DNA from: Saprospiraceae bacterium
Lineage (GTDB): Bacteria > Bacteroidota > Bacteroidia > Chitinophagales > Saprospiraceae
Direction: 5' to 3'
NCBI GenBank assembly: GCA_029262995.1
Contig: JAJCYH010000011.1
Span: 124,001-188,000, forward strand
Length of the DNA stretch: 64,000 nucleotides
The notes beneath the pieces were generated by a model that worked only from the letters and a program-made list of their open reading frames with translations, had not been told where the DNA came from and made no database searches. Made by a program: the position numbers and the translations under genes. The number at the start of each line of letters is the position of its first letter. Within the stretch, counting starts at the first letter, position 1. This document shows positions 29,728 to 38,026 of this stretch, piece after piece.

Positions 29728-30105
29728 GTAATCGAGCGCAAAAAATGATTAATAATTAGTAATGATTACTTTTAAAGTAAACAAACATTATTCTCCTTGC
29801 TCTAATTCATTATGAAAAAAAGTGACACTTAGCAGTATTTATAAAACTGAATCATGCATGCAAATCGTGTTCATAAAATATAAATAGACGAGCAATAGCT
29901 CCTGCCTAAGTAGTTATAAAAATTTAAATCTAGAAAAAAGATCATAAGCGACATGTAATGATCAATTTAGTTCAAGCAGTAGCTTTACCGTCTGCATCTT
30001 TACTTATTGGTTCAAGAAAGAATGCATGTGTTACTTGTAAAAACCCAAGCGTTATTCATAAGAGACAGCTATTTAAACCTGCTAAGTAGGTCACGCGCTC
30101 TGTAA
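29728..30105 (+). other. Cassette 2: no convincing gene
   Basis: About 380 bases between two attC sites. The only plus-strand frame of note is 43 codons at 29958-30089 and lacks a clear ribosome-binding site. TAGCTCCTGC at 29896 can pair with GCAGTAGCT at 29976, and the same pair recurs in cassette 29. Confidence 0.5.
29896..29984 (+). ncRNA. Possible structured RNA in cassette 2
   Basis: TAGCTCCTGC and GCAGTAGCT are complementary over nine positions with one mismatch, enclosing about 70 bases. The same two words occur in the same order in gene-less cassette 29 (57079-57166), while the bases between them differ. This is suggestive of a conserved structure but rests on two copies. Confidence 0.25.
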
Positions 30106-30272
30106 CTTATAACATTGCAGGATCACCCCATCTCAGTTCATGCGCTATATCAACATAATTATTCAATTAATTTAATTATCTTGAACTTATAGAGCATATC
30201 TACTGAGACGACACTTCGTCCTGTCGCTAACACGCGACGACGGACTCGTTGGGGATCTGCCAGACGTTGTGC
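30106..30272 (+). other. attC3 (class A, long)
   Basis: 167 bases from R'' CTTATAAC to R' GTTGTGC (30266). It shows the class A arms CAGGATCACCCC and GGGGATCTGCC, the inner pair CTCAGT/ACTGAG and a central AATTAT/ATAATT pair. R'' matches the start of cassette 2 (GTTATAAG). Confidence 0.9.
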
Positions 30273-30626
30273 TCAATCGCCTATTCAGATTATTTTACTC
30301 CTTACCACTTCTCCACAAATAAATGGGATTTTAAAGGCTTTAGCTTAATCTCAAGCGAAGCGATGATTAATAAGTAAAATCTAGTGAAGCAATATAATTG
30401 ATGAAACGAGATAAGCTTATAAAGCAATATAAATATGCTGAATAGCATATGCATAAAGATTAAGCTATAACGTTAAAATTGAGAATTTATTGTGTAAAAA
30501 GCGTAAAAAGAAAAAGAACTCCCTGCATAGGTCATATAAAATTACTTGAAACCATACTTTGTATATAATTTATACAACAAAATAGATTTCATTTTTAAAA
30601 AAAAAACTTAATTTGATACTCGACTG
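30273..30626 (+). other. Cassette 3: no convincing gene
   Basis: About 355 bases with frequent stops in all frames and no recognisable product. It contains AAGCGATGATTAATAAG-type AT-rich direct and inverted words and a run of ten A's near 30600. It may be a decayed or regulatory cassette. Confidence 0.45.
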
Positions 30627-30683
30627 TTCACAACAACGGATAGCACGTTATGCAAAGCACAACGGCTATCCTGAACGTTAGGT
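30627..30683 (+). other. attC4 (short)
   Basis: 57 bases from R'' TTCACAAC to R' GTTAGGT (30677). GGATAGC pairs with GCTATCC. R'' shares six bases of complementarity with the start of cassette 3 (GTTGTG), a weaker match than most. Confidence 0.8.
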
Positions 30684-30693
30684 GCTATCTGAA

Positions 30694-31398
30694 ATGGAAA
30701 AAAGTGAAATGACATATTCATTTGGAATGGTTCCACAAGGGTGCTTTGTGGAATTAGAGTCAATTTATGACATATATAAAATTGAAAACATTAGACGTAT
30801 TGCTAGAAGCATGTTTGTTTTAACATATGGTTCATTCAAACATTCTTATCTTCTACTCAACCTTGATGATTTAAAAGATAAAATTATCGCTCTTGAATCT
30901 CAAGGAGAAAATAAAGAGCCAAAACAAATAAATATGCAGTTATTTAATGTGCATTATTTAATTGATTGCATTAATATCTGCACTTGTTTTGAGAATTATT
31001 TTAAATACAAATTACTAGTTAAGGGTTATATGATAAATAGAGTAAAAAATATAAGTATTTACAAAGACCTCTATACTAACAAACCCATATTAATTGATGA
31101 TATTCTTCGAATAAATAAAATAAAGGAAATAAATTCTAACAATATTCCATCTGCAGTAAGTAAGAATACTCTTTCACTGAGCGAAATACTTAATGAGAAA
31201 AATGATTTTAATAGAGTAATTAAGGCTCCTTCAGAATTTTTTAAATATTTAACTGAATTAAATAAGTTTAGAAACAATCTACATCACTGTAGTTTAATTC
31301 ATGCAGACTATTCTTTGAATAGAATTGATGTATTGAAAAGGATGGATAAGTATTTGCAAAGTGAATTGGATTCAGAAATGATACAAGAATTAGAATGA
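30694..31398 (+). CDS. Cassette 4: cytoplasmic protein of unknown function
   Basis: About 234 residues from the ATG at 30694, preceded by an in-frame GTG at 30682 that lies almost on the crossover point and is less likely. There is no signal peptide or membrane segment. The sequence is rich in Leu, Ile and Asn and probably helical, and contains a LNKFRNNLHHCS stretch like the R-N-x-x-H motif of some HEPN-type domains. That resemblance is tentative and would suggest an RNase or a partner of a nucleotidyltransferase. It is the single gene of cassette 4. Confidence 0.65.
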   Translation: MEKSEMTYSFGMVPQGCFVELESIYDIYKIENIRRIARSMFVLTYGSFKHSYLLLNLDDLKDKIIALESQGENKEPKQINMQLFNVHYLIDCINICTCFENYFKYKLLVKGYMINRVKNISIYKDLYTNKPILIDDILRINKIKEINSNNIPSAVSKNTLSLSEILNEKNDFNRVIKAPSEFFKYLTELNKFRNNLHHCSLIHADYSLNRIDVLKRMDKYLQSELDSEMIQELE

Positions 31399-31400
31399 CA

Positions 31401-31566
31401 GCACCTAATTGCAGGATCACCCCATCTCAGTTCATGCGCTATATCAATATAATTATTCAATTAATTTAATTATCTTGAACTTATAACGCATATCCACTGA
31501 GACGACACTTCGTCCTGTCGCATCAATGCGACATTGGACTCGTTGGGGATCTGCTAGAAGTTATGT
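31401..31566 (+). other. attC5 (class A, long)
   Basis: 166 bases from R'' GCACCTAA to R' GTTATGT (31560). Nearly identical to attC3 across its length apart from a two-base loss next to R''. R'' is the exact complement of the start of cassette 4 (TTAGGTGC). Confidence 0.92.
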
Positions 31567-31593
31567 GCACGCAGGATAATAAATTACAAATAA

Positions 31594-32346
31594 GTGAAGA
31601 ATACAAAATGGTATAGAATAAATGGAATTGTTTTTCTTGTTTTAGTAATCCAAACTACTATCCTAAGCCAATTTGAAATTGTAGAACTTCAACATATCCA
31701 CGAGCAAAGTATTATAAAAGCAAATGACGTCAAAGCAAAAATAAAATTGCAAAAATTTGGGGATGAATTCGTTGAAGTTGCATATATATATTATTCTAAA
31801 TTAGGAAATATTGATTCCTCAAAATTCATTCACCCAGCTTGGATGATGTCTTGTCCACCTCCTAACTCACATTCATATAAAAGATGGATCACTAATAAAT
31901 TCAATAATCAAGAAATTTTAGAAGATAAAGAAACATCATTAAAATTAATACTAAACGGTCCTGATCTTAGAATTGATAGTATGGTTAATGAAAGGTCGAT
32001 AGTAACTACCAATTACGTAAATTCTCAGAATTTATTTGAACACTATTATATGGATACTTCAAAACAAATAACTCTAAGAAGTATTTTCAAATATGATGAT
32101 AACTATAAATTACAGAGCAAAATTGTATATACAAATTATATTAAAAGTAAGGCATATGTAGCAAACGGGATAATATGCACATACTATATTTACGATGAAC
32201 ATGGATTATTAATAAAAGAAATTGAAAAAGAAATTGACTCAGATAAAGGTCGAGTTAAAAAATACTCTTATCATAACTCAAAGTTGGTAAAATCTCTTTC
32301 GACTAATTCATCGGAATTTAAATTTGAATATCTTTTTTATGAGTAG
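31594..32346 (+). CDS. Cassette 5: secreted protein of unknown function
   Basis: 250 residues from a GTG start. Residues about 8-26 form an export signal. The C-terminal part has short repeats of tyrosine-rich strands (YKLQSKIVYTNYI, YYIYDEHGLLIKEIEKE), reminiscent of the beta repeats in YD or MORN-like secreted proteins. No family assignment is possible. It is the single gene of cassette 5. Confidence 0.65.
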   Translation: MKNTKWYRINGIVFLVLVIQTTILSQFEIVELQHIHEQSIIKANDVKAKIKLQKFGDEFVEVAYIYYSKLGNIDSSKFIHPAWMMSCPPPNSHSYKRWITNKFNNQEILEDKETSLKLILNGPDLRIDSMVNERSIVTTNYVNSQNLFEHYYMDTSKQITLRSIFKYDDNYKLQSKIVYTNYIKSKAYVANGIICTYYIYDEHGLLIKEIEKEIDSDKGRVKKYSYHNSKLVKSLSTNSSEFKFEYLFYE

Positions 32347-32355
32347 AGAGAACCA

Positions 32356-32438
32356 GCACATAACAAACGCTGATCACAGCATATTTTCTGCCGCAGGCGC
32401 GACACAGAAAAATACGCTGGATAGCTGGACCGTTACCT
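32356..32438 (+). other. attC6 (short)
   Basis: 83 bases from R'' GCACATAAC to R' GTTACCT (32432). CAGCATATTTTCTG pairs imperfectly with CAGAAAAATACGCTG. R'' exactly complements the start of cassette 5 (GTTATGTGC). Confidence 0.9.
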
Positions 32439-32552
32439 ACCATAAAATTGAATTTTCGATTACAAGATAGATTTCCCCTAACAAATCAAATATGAATGCC
32501 TGTTAATCAGTGATGTAATTAAAAATAAAGTCCATATTGACTAAATAAATAT

Positions 32553-32584
32553 TTGTACGTATATTTGTACATAATCAAGTACAA
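32553..32584 (+). promoter_or_regulatory. Operator-like inverted repeat before phd/yoeB
   Basis: TTGTAC occurs at 32553 and 32565, and GTACAA at 32579, just eight bases before the antitoxin ATG. Phd/YefM antitoxins repress their own operon at such palindromes, so this is the probable autoregulatory site. Confidence 0.6.
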
Positions 32585-32591
32585 TAACATT

Positions 32592-32849
32592 ATGAAAGCA
32601 GTAACAATATCGTCATTAAGGTCAAAGATGAAATCATACTTTGATTCAGTAAGCAAATCGTTAGAAGTGATCATAATACCACGTAACAATAATGATGACG
32701 ATGCAATTGTGATAATGTCTATTAAAGAATACAATTCCCTAAAAGAAACTGAATACTTACTTTCTACTGATGCAAACAGAAAGAGATTAAGTAAATCAAT
32801 TGATCAATTGAGCTCAGGTAAAACAGTAAAATATAAATTAATAGACTGA
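32592..32849 (+). CDS. Cassette 6: Phd/YefM-family antitoxin
   Basis: 85 residues from the ATG at 32592. The N-terminal part ([20 protein letters not shown]) followed by [20 protein letters not shown] and [12 protein letters not shown] is the typical Phd/YefM fold, which binds DNA at its N-terminus and neutralises the toxin with its C-terminal tail. The toxin gene starts 12 bases after its stop, the usual antitoxin-first order. An inverted repeat lies directly upstream. Confidence 0.88.
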   Translation: MKAVTISSLRSKMKSYFDSVSKSLEVIIIPRNNNDDDAIVIMSIKEYNSLKETEYLLSTDANRKRLSKSIDQLSSGKTVKYKLID

Positions 32850-32861
32850 TTCCCTTAAAAT

Positions 32862-33137
32862 ATGAACATTGAGTTTACTGAAAACGGTTGGGAAGATTTT
32901 ACATTTTGGCTAAAAAATGATAAAACCTATGTACTTAAAATAAAAGAATTATTAAAGTCAATAATCAATACACCATTCAAGGGGTTAGGAAAACCGGAGC
33001 CATTAAAATACAGCTTAAAAGGATTTTGGTCAAGAAGGATTACCCAAGAGCACAGATTAGTCTATAAAATATCAGGAATAAAAGGAGAAGATCAGAAATG
33101 CACGATTATTCAATGTAGGTACCATTATGATCAATAA
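32862..33137 (+). CDS. Cassette 6: Txe/YoeB-family mRNA-cleaving toxin
   Basis: 91 residues matching YoeB along its length: WEDFTFWLKNDKT, then LGKPEPLKYSLKGFWSRRI and EHRLVYKI, ending CRYHYDQ. The catalytic set of YoeB is present as Glu46, Arg65, His88 and Tyr89. The toxin acts on mRNA at the ribosome when not bound by antitoxin. It appears intact. The cassette's ends do not match each other, which hints at a past fusion or deletion. Confidence 0.92.
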   Translation: MNIEFTENGWEDFTFWLKNDKTYVLKIKELLKSIINTPFKGLGKPEPLKYSLKGFWSRRITQEHRLVYKISGIKGEDQKCTIIQCRYHYDQ

Positions 33138-33144
33138 TAAATAC

Positions 33145-33536
33145 GCACTCTAATAAATATGAATTCAAGTGGTCGGAACGACCGAACGTGAATCTTGTGT
33201 TGAACCGTATTGCAGGCAGGCGTAGGAAAAACCAAATTATCTTTCTCTAGATTTAAAATGGATTGGTTGGTTGGATCTAGTTGCTAGTAAACTACTTTAA
33301 TGTACTTTCTGCAAAAGCGCACTAAATCCATCGTGGCTTGGGTTGCATGGCTGGCCAGCTTTCCTCGCATCATCCTCAACCTAACGGTTGATAGCGCAGA
33401 CCGTAACATTTGCTTCACTCTGCCATAATGCTCGTGCCAGCTGTGGCGCAGCCAATAGATCATGACTTAATAAGGAGTTATATCCGTATGTTTAGATATT
33501 TAGTATATTTATTAGTACTATGAACATGTTGTGCTT
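33145..33536 (+). other. attC7 (class B, full)
   Basis: 392 bases from R'' GCACTCTAAT to R' GTTGTGC (33528). It has the class B features: a left nested hairpin around GGTCGGAACGACC, the palindrome GCTGGCCAGC and TCAACCTAACGGTTGA. R'' does not complement the start of cassette 6 (GTTACCTAC). Confidence 0.78.
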
Positions 33537-33555
33537 AATATAAAATCAAAAAATA

Positions 33556-34059
33556 ATGGCATATAAAAACAAGACATACGTTGCTTTTGACGCTGACAGT
33601 GACATAAGATACTATCGACTTATGACAGCTTGGAAGCAAAGTGATAATCATGACTTTAATTTCAATAATGCTCATGACTTGTTGAATATATGGCAACATA
33701 GTAGTGAAGACACCATTAAGAGAAATCTTAGGGAAAGAATGAATAATTCTAAAATGTTCATTTTACTTGTTGGAGAAAAGACAAAATTTCTTCACAAATA
33801 TGTGCGTTGGGAAACAGAGCAAGCCATTAAATCAGAATTACCAATTGTAGTAGTTAATCTGAATGGAAAAAGGTCTATGGATAGTGATAAATGTCCAGCC
33901 ATAATAAGAGATAAACTTACCTTACATGTGAGTTTTAATGCTAAAATAATTCAATTAGCATTGGAGAAATGGAGCACTCTGTATTATTCATATTTGAAGG
34001 AAGGTAAGAACGGAGCGTTCTATTACAAAGATGAAATTTATTCAAACTTAGGTCTATGA
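33556..34059 (+). CDS. thsB: Cassette 7: TIR-like NAD-processing protein, Thoeris ThsB-like
   Basis: 167 residues of the MTH538/DUF1863 TIR-like fold. The N-terminus (KTYVAFDADSDIRYYRLMTA) is the first strand and loop, SKMFILLVGEKTK is the central strand, and YVRWETEQAIKSELPIVVVN carries Trp85-Glu86, where TIR enzymes have their catalytic Glu. In Thoeris systems such proteins sense phage infection and convert NAD into a signal nucleotide. The stop overlaps the start of the next gene by four bases (ATGA). That partner has a macro domain and membrane segments, as in type II Thoeris, where the signal is reported to be histidine-ADP-ribose. The assignment is from memory of the family. Confidence 0.75.
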   Translation: MAYKNKTYVAFDADSDIRYYRLMTAWKQSDNHDFNFNNAHDLLNIWQHSSEDTIKRNLRERMNNSKMFILLVGEKTKFLHKYVRWETEQAIKSELPIVVVNLNGKRSMDSDKCPAIIRDKLTLHVSFNAKIIQLALEKWSTLYYSYLKEGKNGAFYYKDEIYSNLGL

Positions 34060-34985
34060 ATTGGTTTGAAAATATAAAATACAATGTATGGTTATTTTGG
34101 GATAGACTTAATCTTAAGAGTTTTGGAAAGAGCATTTTATCCGTATTTGGCGGACTTTGGTTGTTAGTTGAAATCTTAGCTTTTTTTGGACAAACAGTTT
34201 GGTCGGAAAATATTAAATCAATTTGGTGGGTTTTCTTACTAATAGGCTCAATCATAATTATTTATCGCAATTGGCCTAAATCATTTTTCACTTTTAAAGT
34301 ACATAACAGGGATGTGTCTTTATCCATTATGATTGGAGATATTTTTAAAATTGATGGTGCTTTAATTGTCCCTATAAATAACAGACTTGATTGTGAAAAC
34401 AATGGAATCGTTAAAAAATCTAGTAGCATTTTAAGACTCTTCATTGACCATGCTTACAACAAAACTTCTGCTCACCTGAATACAGACATTTGTCAACAAT
34501 TAGAAGATAATGCTGAGTGGTACAATCAGTTCGTTGAAGAAAATGACCCGAAAACATATAAAGTGGGAACTGTAGTTCCAATTTTTAGGAGCGAAAAGCA
34601 ATATTACATGTTATGTAGCTCTACACTTAATGAGCAAGGACGTTCCAAAACAACTGTAGACGACCTTAGATTATCTTTAAACGAGCTATGGGCATATTTA
34701 ACACATAGCGGTAGTAAAGACAATCTTGTTATACCAATTGTAGGTACAGGACGAGGGAGAATTCCTTTGAAAAGAGAGGAAGTAATTAAAGAAATTGTTC
34801 TTTCCTTCTTAGTGTCATTAAGTCAAGATAGTTACTGTGAACAGTTGACAATTTGTATTCACCCAAATGATTTAAAGAAGAATAAAATGAACTTAGATGA
34901 TTTGTTAGATTTTGTCAGACTTCATTGTAACAACACAGGATATCTAAAGGGTAACGAGAGCCCTTTAGGAACCGAAATTGAATAA
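34056..34985 (+). CDS. thsA: Cassette 7: membrane protein with macro-like domain, type II Thoeris ThsA-like effector
   Basis: 309 residues. Two membrane segments lie at about 24-46 and 54-70, followed by a macro-like domain (about 88-295) beginning SIMIGDIFKIDGALIVPINN and containing NLVIPIVGTGRGRIPLKREE, the phosphate-loop-like stretch. Macro domains bind ADP-ribose derivatives. In type II Thoeris the effector has this architecture and is thought to disrupt the membrane after binding the TIR product. The gene is translationally coupled to the TIR-like gene and the two fill the whole cassette, so the pair was mobilised as one unit. Confidence 0.72.
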   Translation: MNWFENIKYNVWLFWDRLNLKSFGKSILSVFGGLWLLVEILAFFGQTVWSENIKSIWWVFLLIGSIIIIYRNWPKSFFTFKVHNRDVSLSIMIGDIFKIDGALIVPINNRLDCENNGIVKKSSSILRLFIDHAYNKTSAHLNTDICQQLEDNAEWYNQFVEENDPKTYKVGTVVPIFRSEKQYYMLCSSTLNEQGRSKTTVDDLRLSLNELWAYLTHSGSKDNLVIPIVGTGRGRIPLKREEVIKEIVLSFLVSLSQDSYCEQLTICIHPNDLKKNKMNLDDLLDFVRLHCNNTGYLKGNESPLGTEIE

Positions 34986-34992
34986 AAATACT

Positions 34993-35377
34993 AAGCACAA
35001 TAAATAAGGATTCAAGTGGTCGGAACGACCAAACGTGAATCTTGTGTTGAACCGTATCGCATGCAGGAGGAAAAACCAAATTATCTTTCTCTAGATTTAA
35101 AATGGATTGGCTGGTTGGATCTAGTTGCTGGTAAACTACTTAAATGCACTTTATGCATAAGCGCACTAAATCCATCGTAGCTTGGATTGCATGGCTGACC
35201 AGCTTTCCTCGCATCATTCTCAACCTAACGGTTGATAGCGCAGATCGCAATATTTGCTTTACTCTGCAATAACTCGAGTGCGATCTTCAGCGCAGCATTA
35301 ATTCGTGCAAAATTATTATGTTTAATTATTACCTTTGGTCAATACACAATAAATGTGCGACTATAAACAAGTTGCCA
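34993..35377 (+). other. attC8 (class B, full)
   Basis: 385 bases from R'' AAGCACAAT to R' GTTGCCA (35371). R'' complements the start of cassette 7 (TTGTGCTTA), which proves that the class B repeat as a whole serves as the cassette's attC. Confidence 0.9.
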
Positions 35378-35594
35378 TTCATTGTTGAACAAACTCATAA
35401 AAAGTAAATGAAACCTAATTGAAATCAAAAAGAAAAACGCTAAAAAAAATAAGTAAAATTCAAACTAATGTTTAAAATGTAAACCACTGCAAATTAATTA
35501 GCAAATCTTAGCAATAGAAAACTAAAATTGTAATTAATAAAGTATTGAATTAGTTGAGGAAATACCTAGATGAATAAAACTTAATAAAAACGAT

Positions 35595-35843
35595 ATGAAA
35601 AATATTTACATTTATTACTTAACAATTACAATTCCAATAGCCATACTCATTTGGCTGACTAAAACTGAAACGATAAGTTCAATATATTTTGTTGCAATTC
35701 TATTTTTCTATCTATTTATATTCAGAACTTTTGTAGATGGGAAAAGGCTTCTAGACAAGGAATTGATACTAAAAAAAGATATTTGGAAATTGATAATTCC
35801 TTTTAAACGCTTACAGTATTTTAAGGAACTATATTTAAAATAA
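35595..35843 (+). CDS. Cassette 8: small membrane protein of unknown function
   Basis: 82 residues with two membrane segments (about 4-22 and 28-46) and a basic tail (RLLDKELILKKDIWKLI). I recognise no family. It is the only gene in cassette 8 and is preceded by about 215 bases of AT-rich leader without other genes. Confidence 0.6.
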   Translation: MKNIYIYYLTITIPIAILIWLTKTETISSIYFVAILFFYLFIFRTFVDGKRLLDKELILKKDIWKLIIPFKRLQYFKELYLK

Positions 35844-35878
35844 ATTATAGAATAACACAAATTAATAAAAACAACGTA

Positions 35879-36045
35879 ATGGCAACATTGCAGGATCACC
35901 CCATCTCAGTGGATGCAATATGTCAATATAATTATTCGATTAATTTAATTATCTTGATCTCATAGTGCATCTTCACTGAGACGACACTTCGTCCTGTCGC
36001 AACAACGCGAAAGCGGACTCGTTGGGGATCTGCTAGACGTTAGCT
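35879..36045 (+). other. attC9 (class A, long)
   Basis: 167 bases from R'' AATGGCAAC to R' GTTAGCT (36039). R'' exactly complements the start of cassette 8 (GTTGCCATT). Arms and inner pairs are as in attC3, with several paired changes. Confidence 0.92.
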
Positions 36046-36116
36046 ACAAGCCTGTGATTTTATTGATATGGGATTAAAAATGAATACTATTAACTCAACG
36101 AAATCGTTTACTAATC

Positions 36117-37061
36117 ATGGATAATTTCAAAATATATTTTTTATTTATTGCACTAATTGCATTCACTTCTTGTAATAATAATGATGATAACCAATTTCAA
36201 GATTTAAAAGAGTTTTATTCCTCAAATTTAGAACCTGAAGTATATACTTTTAAGAATAATCAAGACATTAAAATATTTGGAAAGCAAGGAACTCGTGTAA
36301 CCATTCCAAAAGCTGCAATATCATATATCATTGGGGATATAAAAATATCATTCAAAGAATTTATTAAGAAAAGTGATCTTATATTAAATAATATCCCAAC
36401 AAATTCAGTAGGTGATTCATGGTTAGAAACAGGAGGATCATTTTTTTTACATATACAAGATTCAAACGGGAAAAGCATTTTTCTTGATAAAAACATTATA
36501 CTTGAATTTCCAATAAATTCTAGTATAGCTGATACTTCAAACATGTCAGTTTGGCGTGGAGACGGTGAAGCTCTTTTGGGCAATCTTAGACCATTTAACA
36601 TTTGGCGTGAGATATCACTTACCAACAGTGGGAGTGGGGCAAATGTTGAAATCAATAGTGAAAGTCAAGAATACATAATGAATGCTCCTGCATATAATTG
36701 GATTAATTGTGATCATATTTTTGAATCTACCTCAGAATTAAGCAAACTAAAGGTTTCAATATTAAATCGATCAATTGACATTGAAGATGTTAATACATTT
36801 CTAGTCCTAAAAAATATAAACTCAGTTCTAAGATTAAATCAAAATGATAATTTTTTTGAATCTTTTCCTATTCCCATTGGAGAAGAAGCTTTTATTATCT
36901 CGTTAGGAATAAACGGTGATTATTTTTTATATATTGAACCAATTACAATATCTCTGAATCAAACAATCCAAATACATTTAGATCAAATAGAATTAAATGA
37001 GCTATATGAAAGAATTAAAGTACTTGACAACTTAAAAGTGCCTGTAGCTAACATCGCATAG
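36117..37061 (+). CDS. Cassette 9: lipoprotein of unknown function
   Basis: 314 residues with a lipoprotein signal (lipobox FTSC, Cys20) and a following Asn/Asp stretch. The body begins with a segment (IKIFGKQGTRVTIPKAAI) resembling the beta-sandwich start of ZU5-like or similar surface lipoproteins; this is a loose resemblance. It is the only gene of cassette 9. Its stop lies inside the next attC's R'' region. Confidence 0.7.
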   Translation: MDNFKIYFLFIALIAFTSCNNNDDNQFQDLKEFYSSNLEPEVYTFKNNQDIKIFGKQGTRVTIPKAAISYIIGDIKISFKEFIKKSDLILNNIPTNSVGDSWLETGGSFFLHIQDSNGKSIFLDKNIILEFPINSSIADTSNMSVWRGDGEALLGNLRPFNIWREISLTNSGSGANVEINSESQEYIMNAPAYNWINCDHIFESTSELSKLKVSILNRSIDIEDVNTFLVLKNINSVLRLNQNDNFFESFPIPIGEEAFIISLGINGDYFLYIEPITISLNQTIQIHLDQIELNELYERIKVLDNLKVPVANIA

Positions 37062-37116
37062 CTCTCCATCTTCTGATAAAGCTCCAGACGGTGGCTATGC
37101 GAAAACCGTTCTCGGT
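37044..37116 (+). other. attC10 (short)
   Basis: 73 bases from R'' GTAGCTAAC to R' GTTCTCG (37108). GCATAGC pairs with GCTATGC. R'' exactly complements the start of cassette 9 (GTTAGCTAC). The gene's last codons overlap the site. Confidence 0.93.
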
Positions 37117-37178
37117 AATAAGGCTATAAAATTTCAAGTTGGATAAGAATAACTTATCTTTGCTTTGAAATCCAGATA

Positions 37179-37751
37179 ATGGCTAAACTTTATATCGTAG
37201 CAGGTTGTAATGGTGCGGGTAAAACAACAGCTTCCTTTACAATTTTACCTGAAATTTTAGATTGTAAAGAATTTGTAAATGCAGATGAAATTGCCAGAGG
37301 CTTGTCTCCATTTCAACCAGAAAAAGTCTCCTTCGAAGCTGGTAGGATCATGCTTCAACGAATTCAAGAACTACTACAGGAAAATGTCAACTTTGCATTT
37401 GAAACGACTTTGTCAACAAGAACATTTGTCAATTATATTAAGAAGGCCAAATTGCTTGGATATGAAACTACACTTCTATTTTTTTGGTTGAATAGTCAAG
37501 ATTTAGCAATAGAAAGAGTAAAAGTGAGAGTAATGGAAGGAGGTCACGATATTCCAACAAACACTATTGTACGAAGATACCATAGAGGGTTGTCCAACTT
37601 TTTTCAATTATACAAAGAAAAGGTAGATAATTGGATGTTTATAAACAATTCTGGATCATCATATCAACAAATTGCTCAAGGTAGCAAACAATCTGAAATA
37701 ATATTCCAACAAGCAAACTGGGACAAAATCAAAAATGAATATGGAAAATAG
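37179..37751 (+). CDS. Cassette 10: zeta-toxin-like P-loop kinase
   Basis: 190 residues. The Walker A motif is VAGCNGAGKTTASF (about residues 7-20), followed by FVNADEIARGLSPFQPEK and FAFETTLSTRTF, the layout of zeta toxins and related UDP-GlcNAc kinases. An Arg-rich lid-like stretch (IERVKVRVMEGGHDIP) and RRYHRGLSNFF follow. A 61-residue partner overlaps its 3' end by 17 bases. The pair probably works as a toxin-antitoxin-like unit, but the partner does not resemble epsilon antitoxin, so the direction of control is an inference. Confidence 0.8.
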   Translation: MAKLYIVAGCNGAGKTTASFTILPEILDCKEFVNADEIARGLSPFQPEKVSFEAGRIMLQRIQELLQENVNFAFETTLSTRTFVNYIKKAKLLGYETTLLFFWLNSQDLAIERVKVRVMEGGHDIPTNTIVRRYHRGLSNFFQLYKEKVDNWMFINNSGSSYQQIAQGSKQSEIIFQQANWDKIKNEYGK

Positions 37752-37920
37752 AACATTTGAAGAAGAAAGTAAGGCCATATTAAAAGGACTCGAGAAAGCA
37801 TATGAAAAAATGGTCAAATTCAAAAAGGAAAAAGGAACACCGCTGGTAGTTTCAGACAATGGAAAGGTCAAACTAATTCCTTCAAAGGATATACTACCGA
37901 GAACAGTGTACATGACATAA
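37735..37920 (+). CDS. Cassette 10: small partner of the zeta-like kinase
   Basis: 61 residues, mostly charged and helical (FEEESKAILKGLEKAYEKMV), with a short C-terminal beta-like stretch (TPLVVSDNGKVKLIPS). It overlaps the kinase gene and its stop is within the next attC. Proteins of this size often follow zeta-like kinases in Bacteroidota. An antitoxin role is likely but unproven. Confidence 0.7.
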   Translation: MNMENRTFEEESKAILKGLEKAYEKMVKFKKEKGTPLVVSDNGKVKLIPSKDILPRTVYMT

Positions 37921-37962
37921 GACTTCCTTCGTCAGTCCTCTGCATGTACTTGGCCGTTATAG
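37897..37962 (+). other. attC11 (short)
   Basis: 66 bases from R'' CCGAGAAC to R' GTTATAG (37956). GTACATG pairs with CATGTAC. R'' and the bases before it (TACCGAGAAC) exactly complement the start of cassette 10. Confidence 0.94.
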
Positions 37963-38026
37963 CCCATTAGTACATCTTAAATACACAGAGACGTAAAAGA
38001 CAAATTTATTATATAAAAAACATGCC

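Noticed and set aside
29958-30089. A 43-codon gene in cassette 2
   Set aside because: There is no clear ribosome-binding site, homologue or export signal, and it overlaps the possible RNA stem. It remains possible but unsupported.
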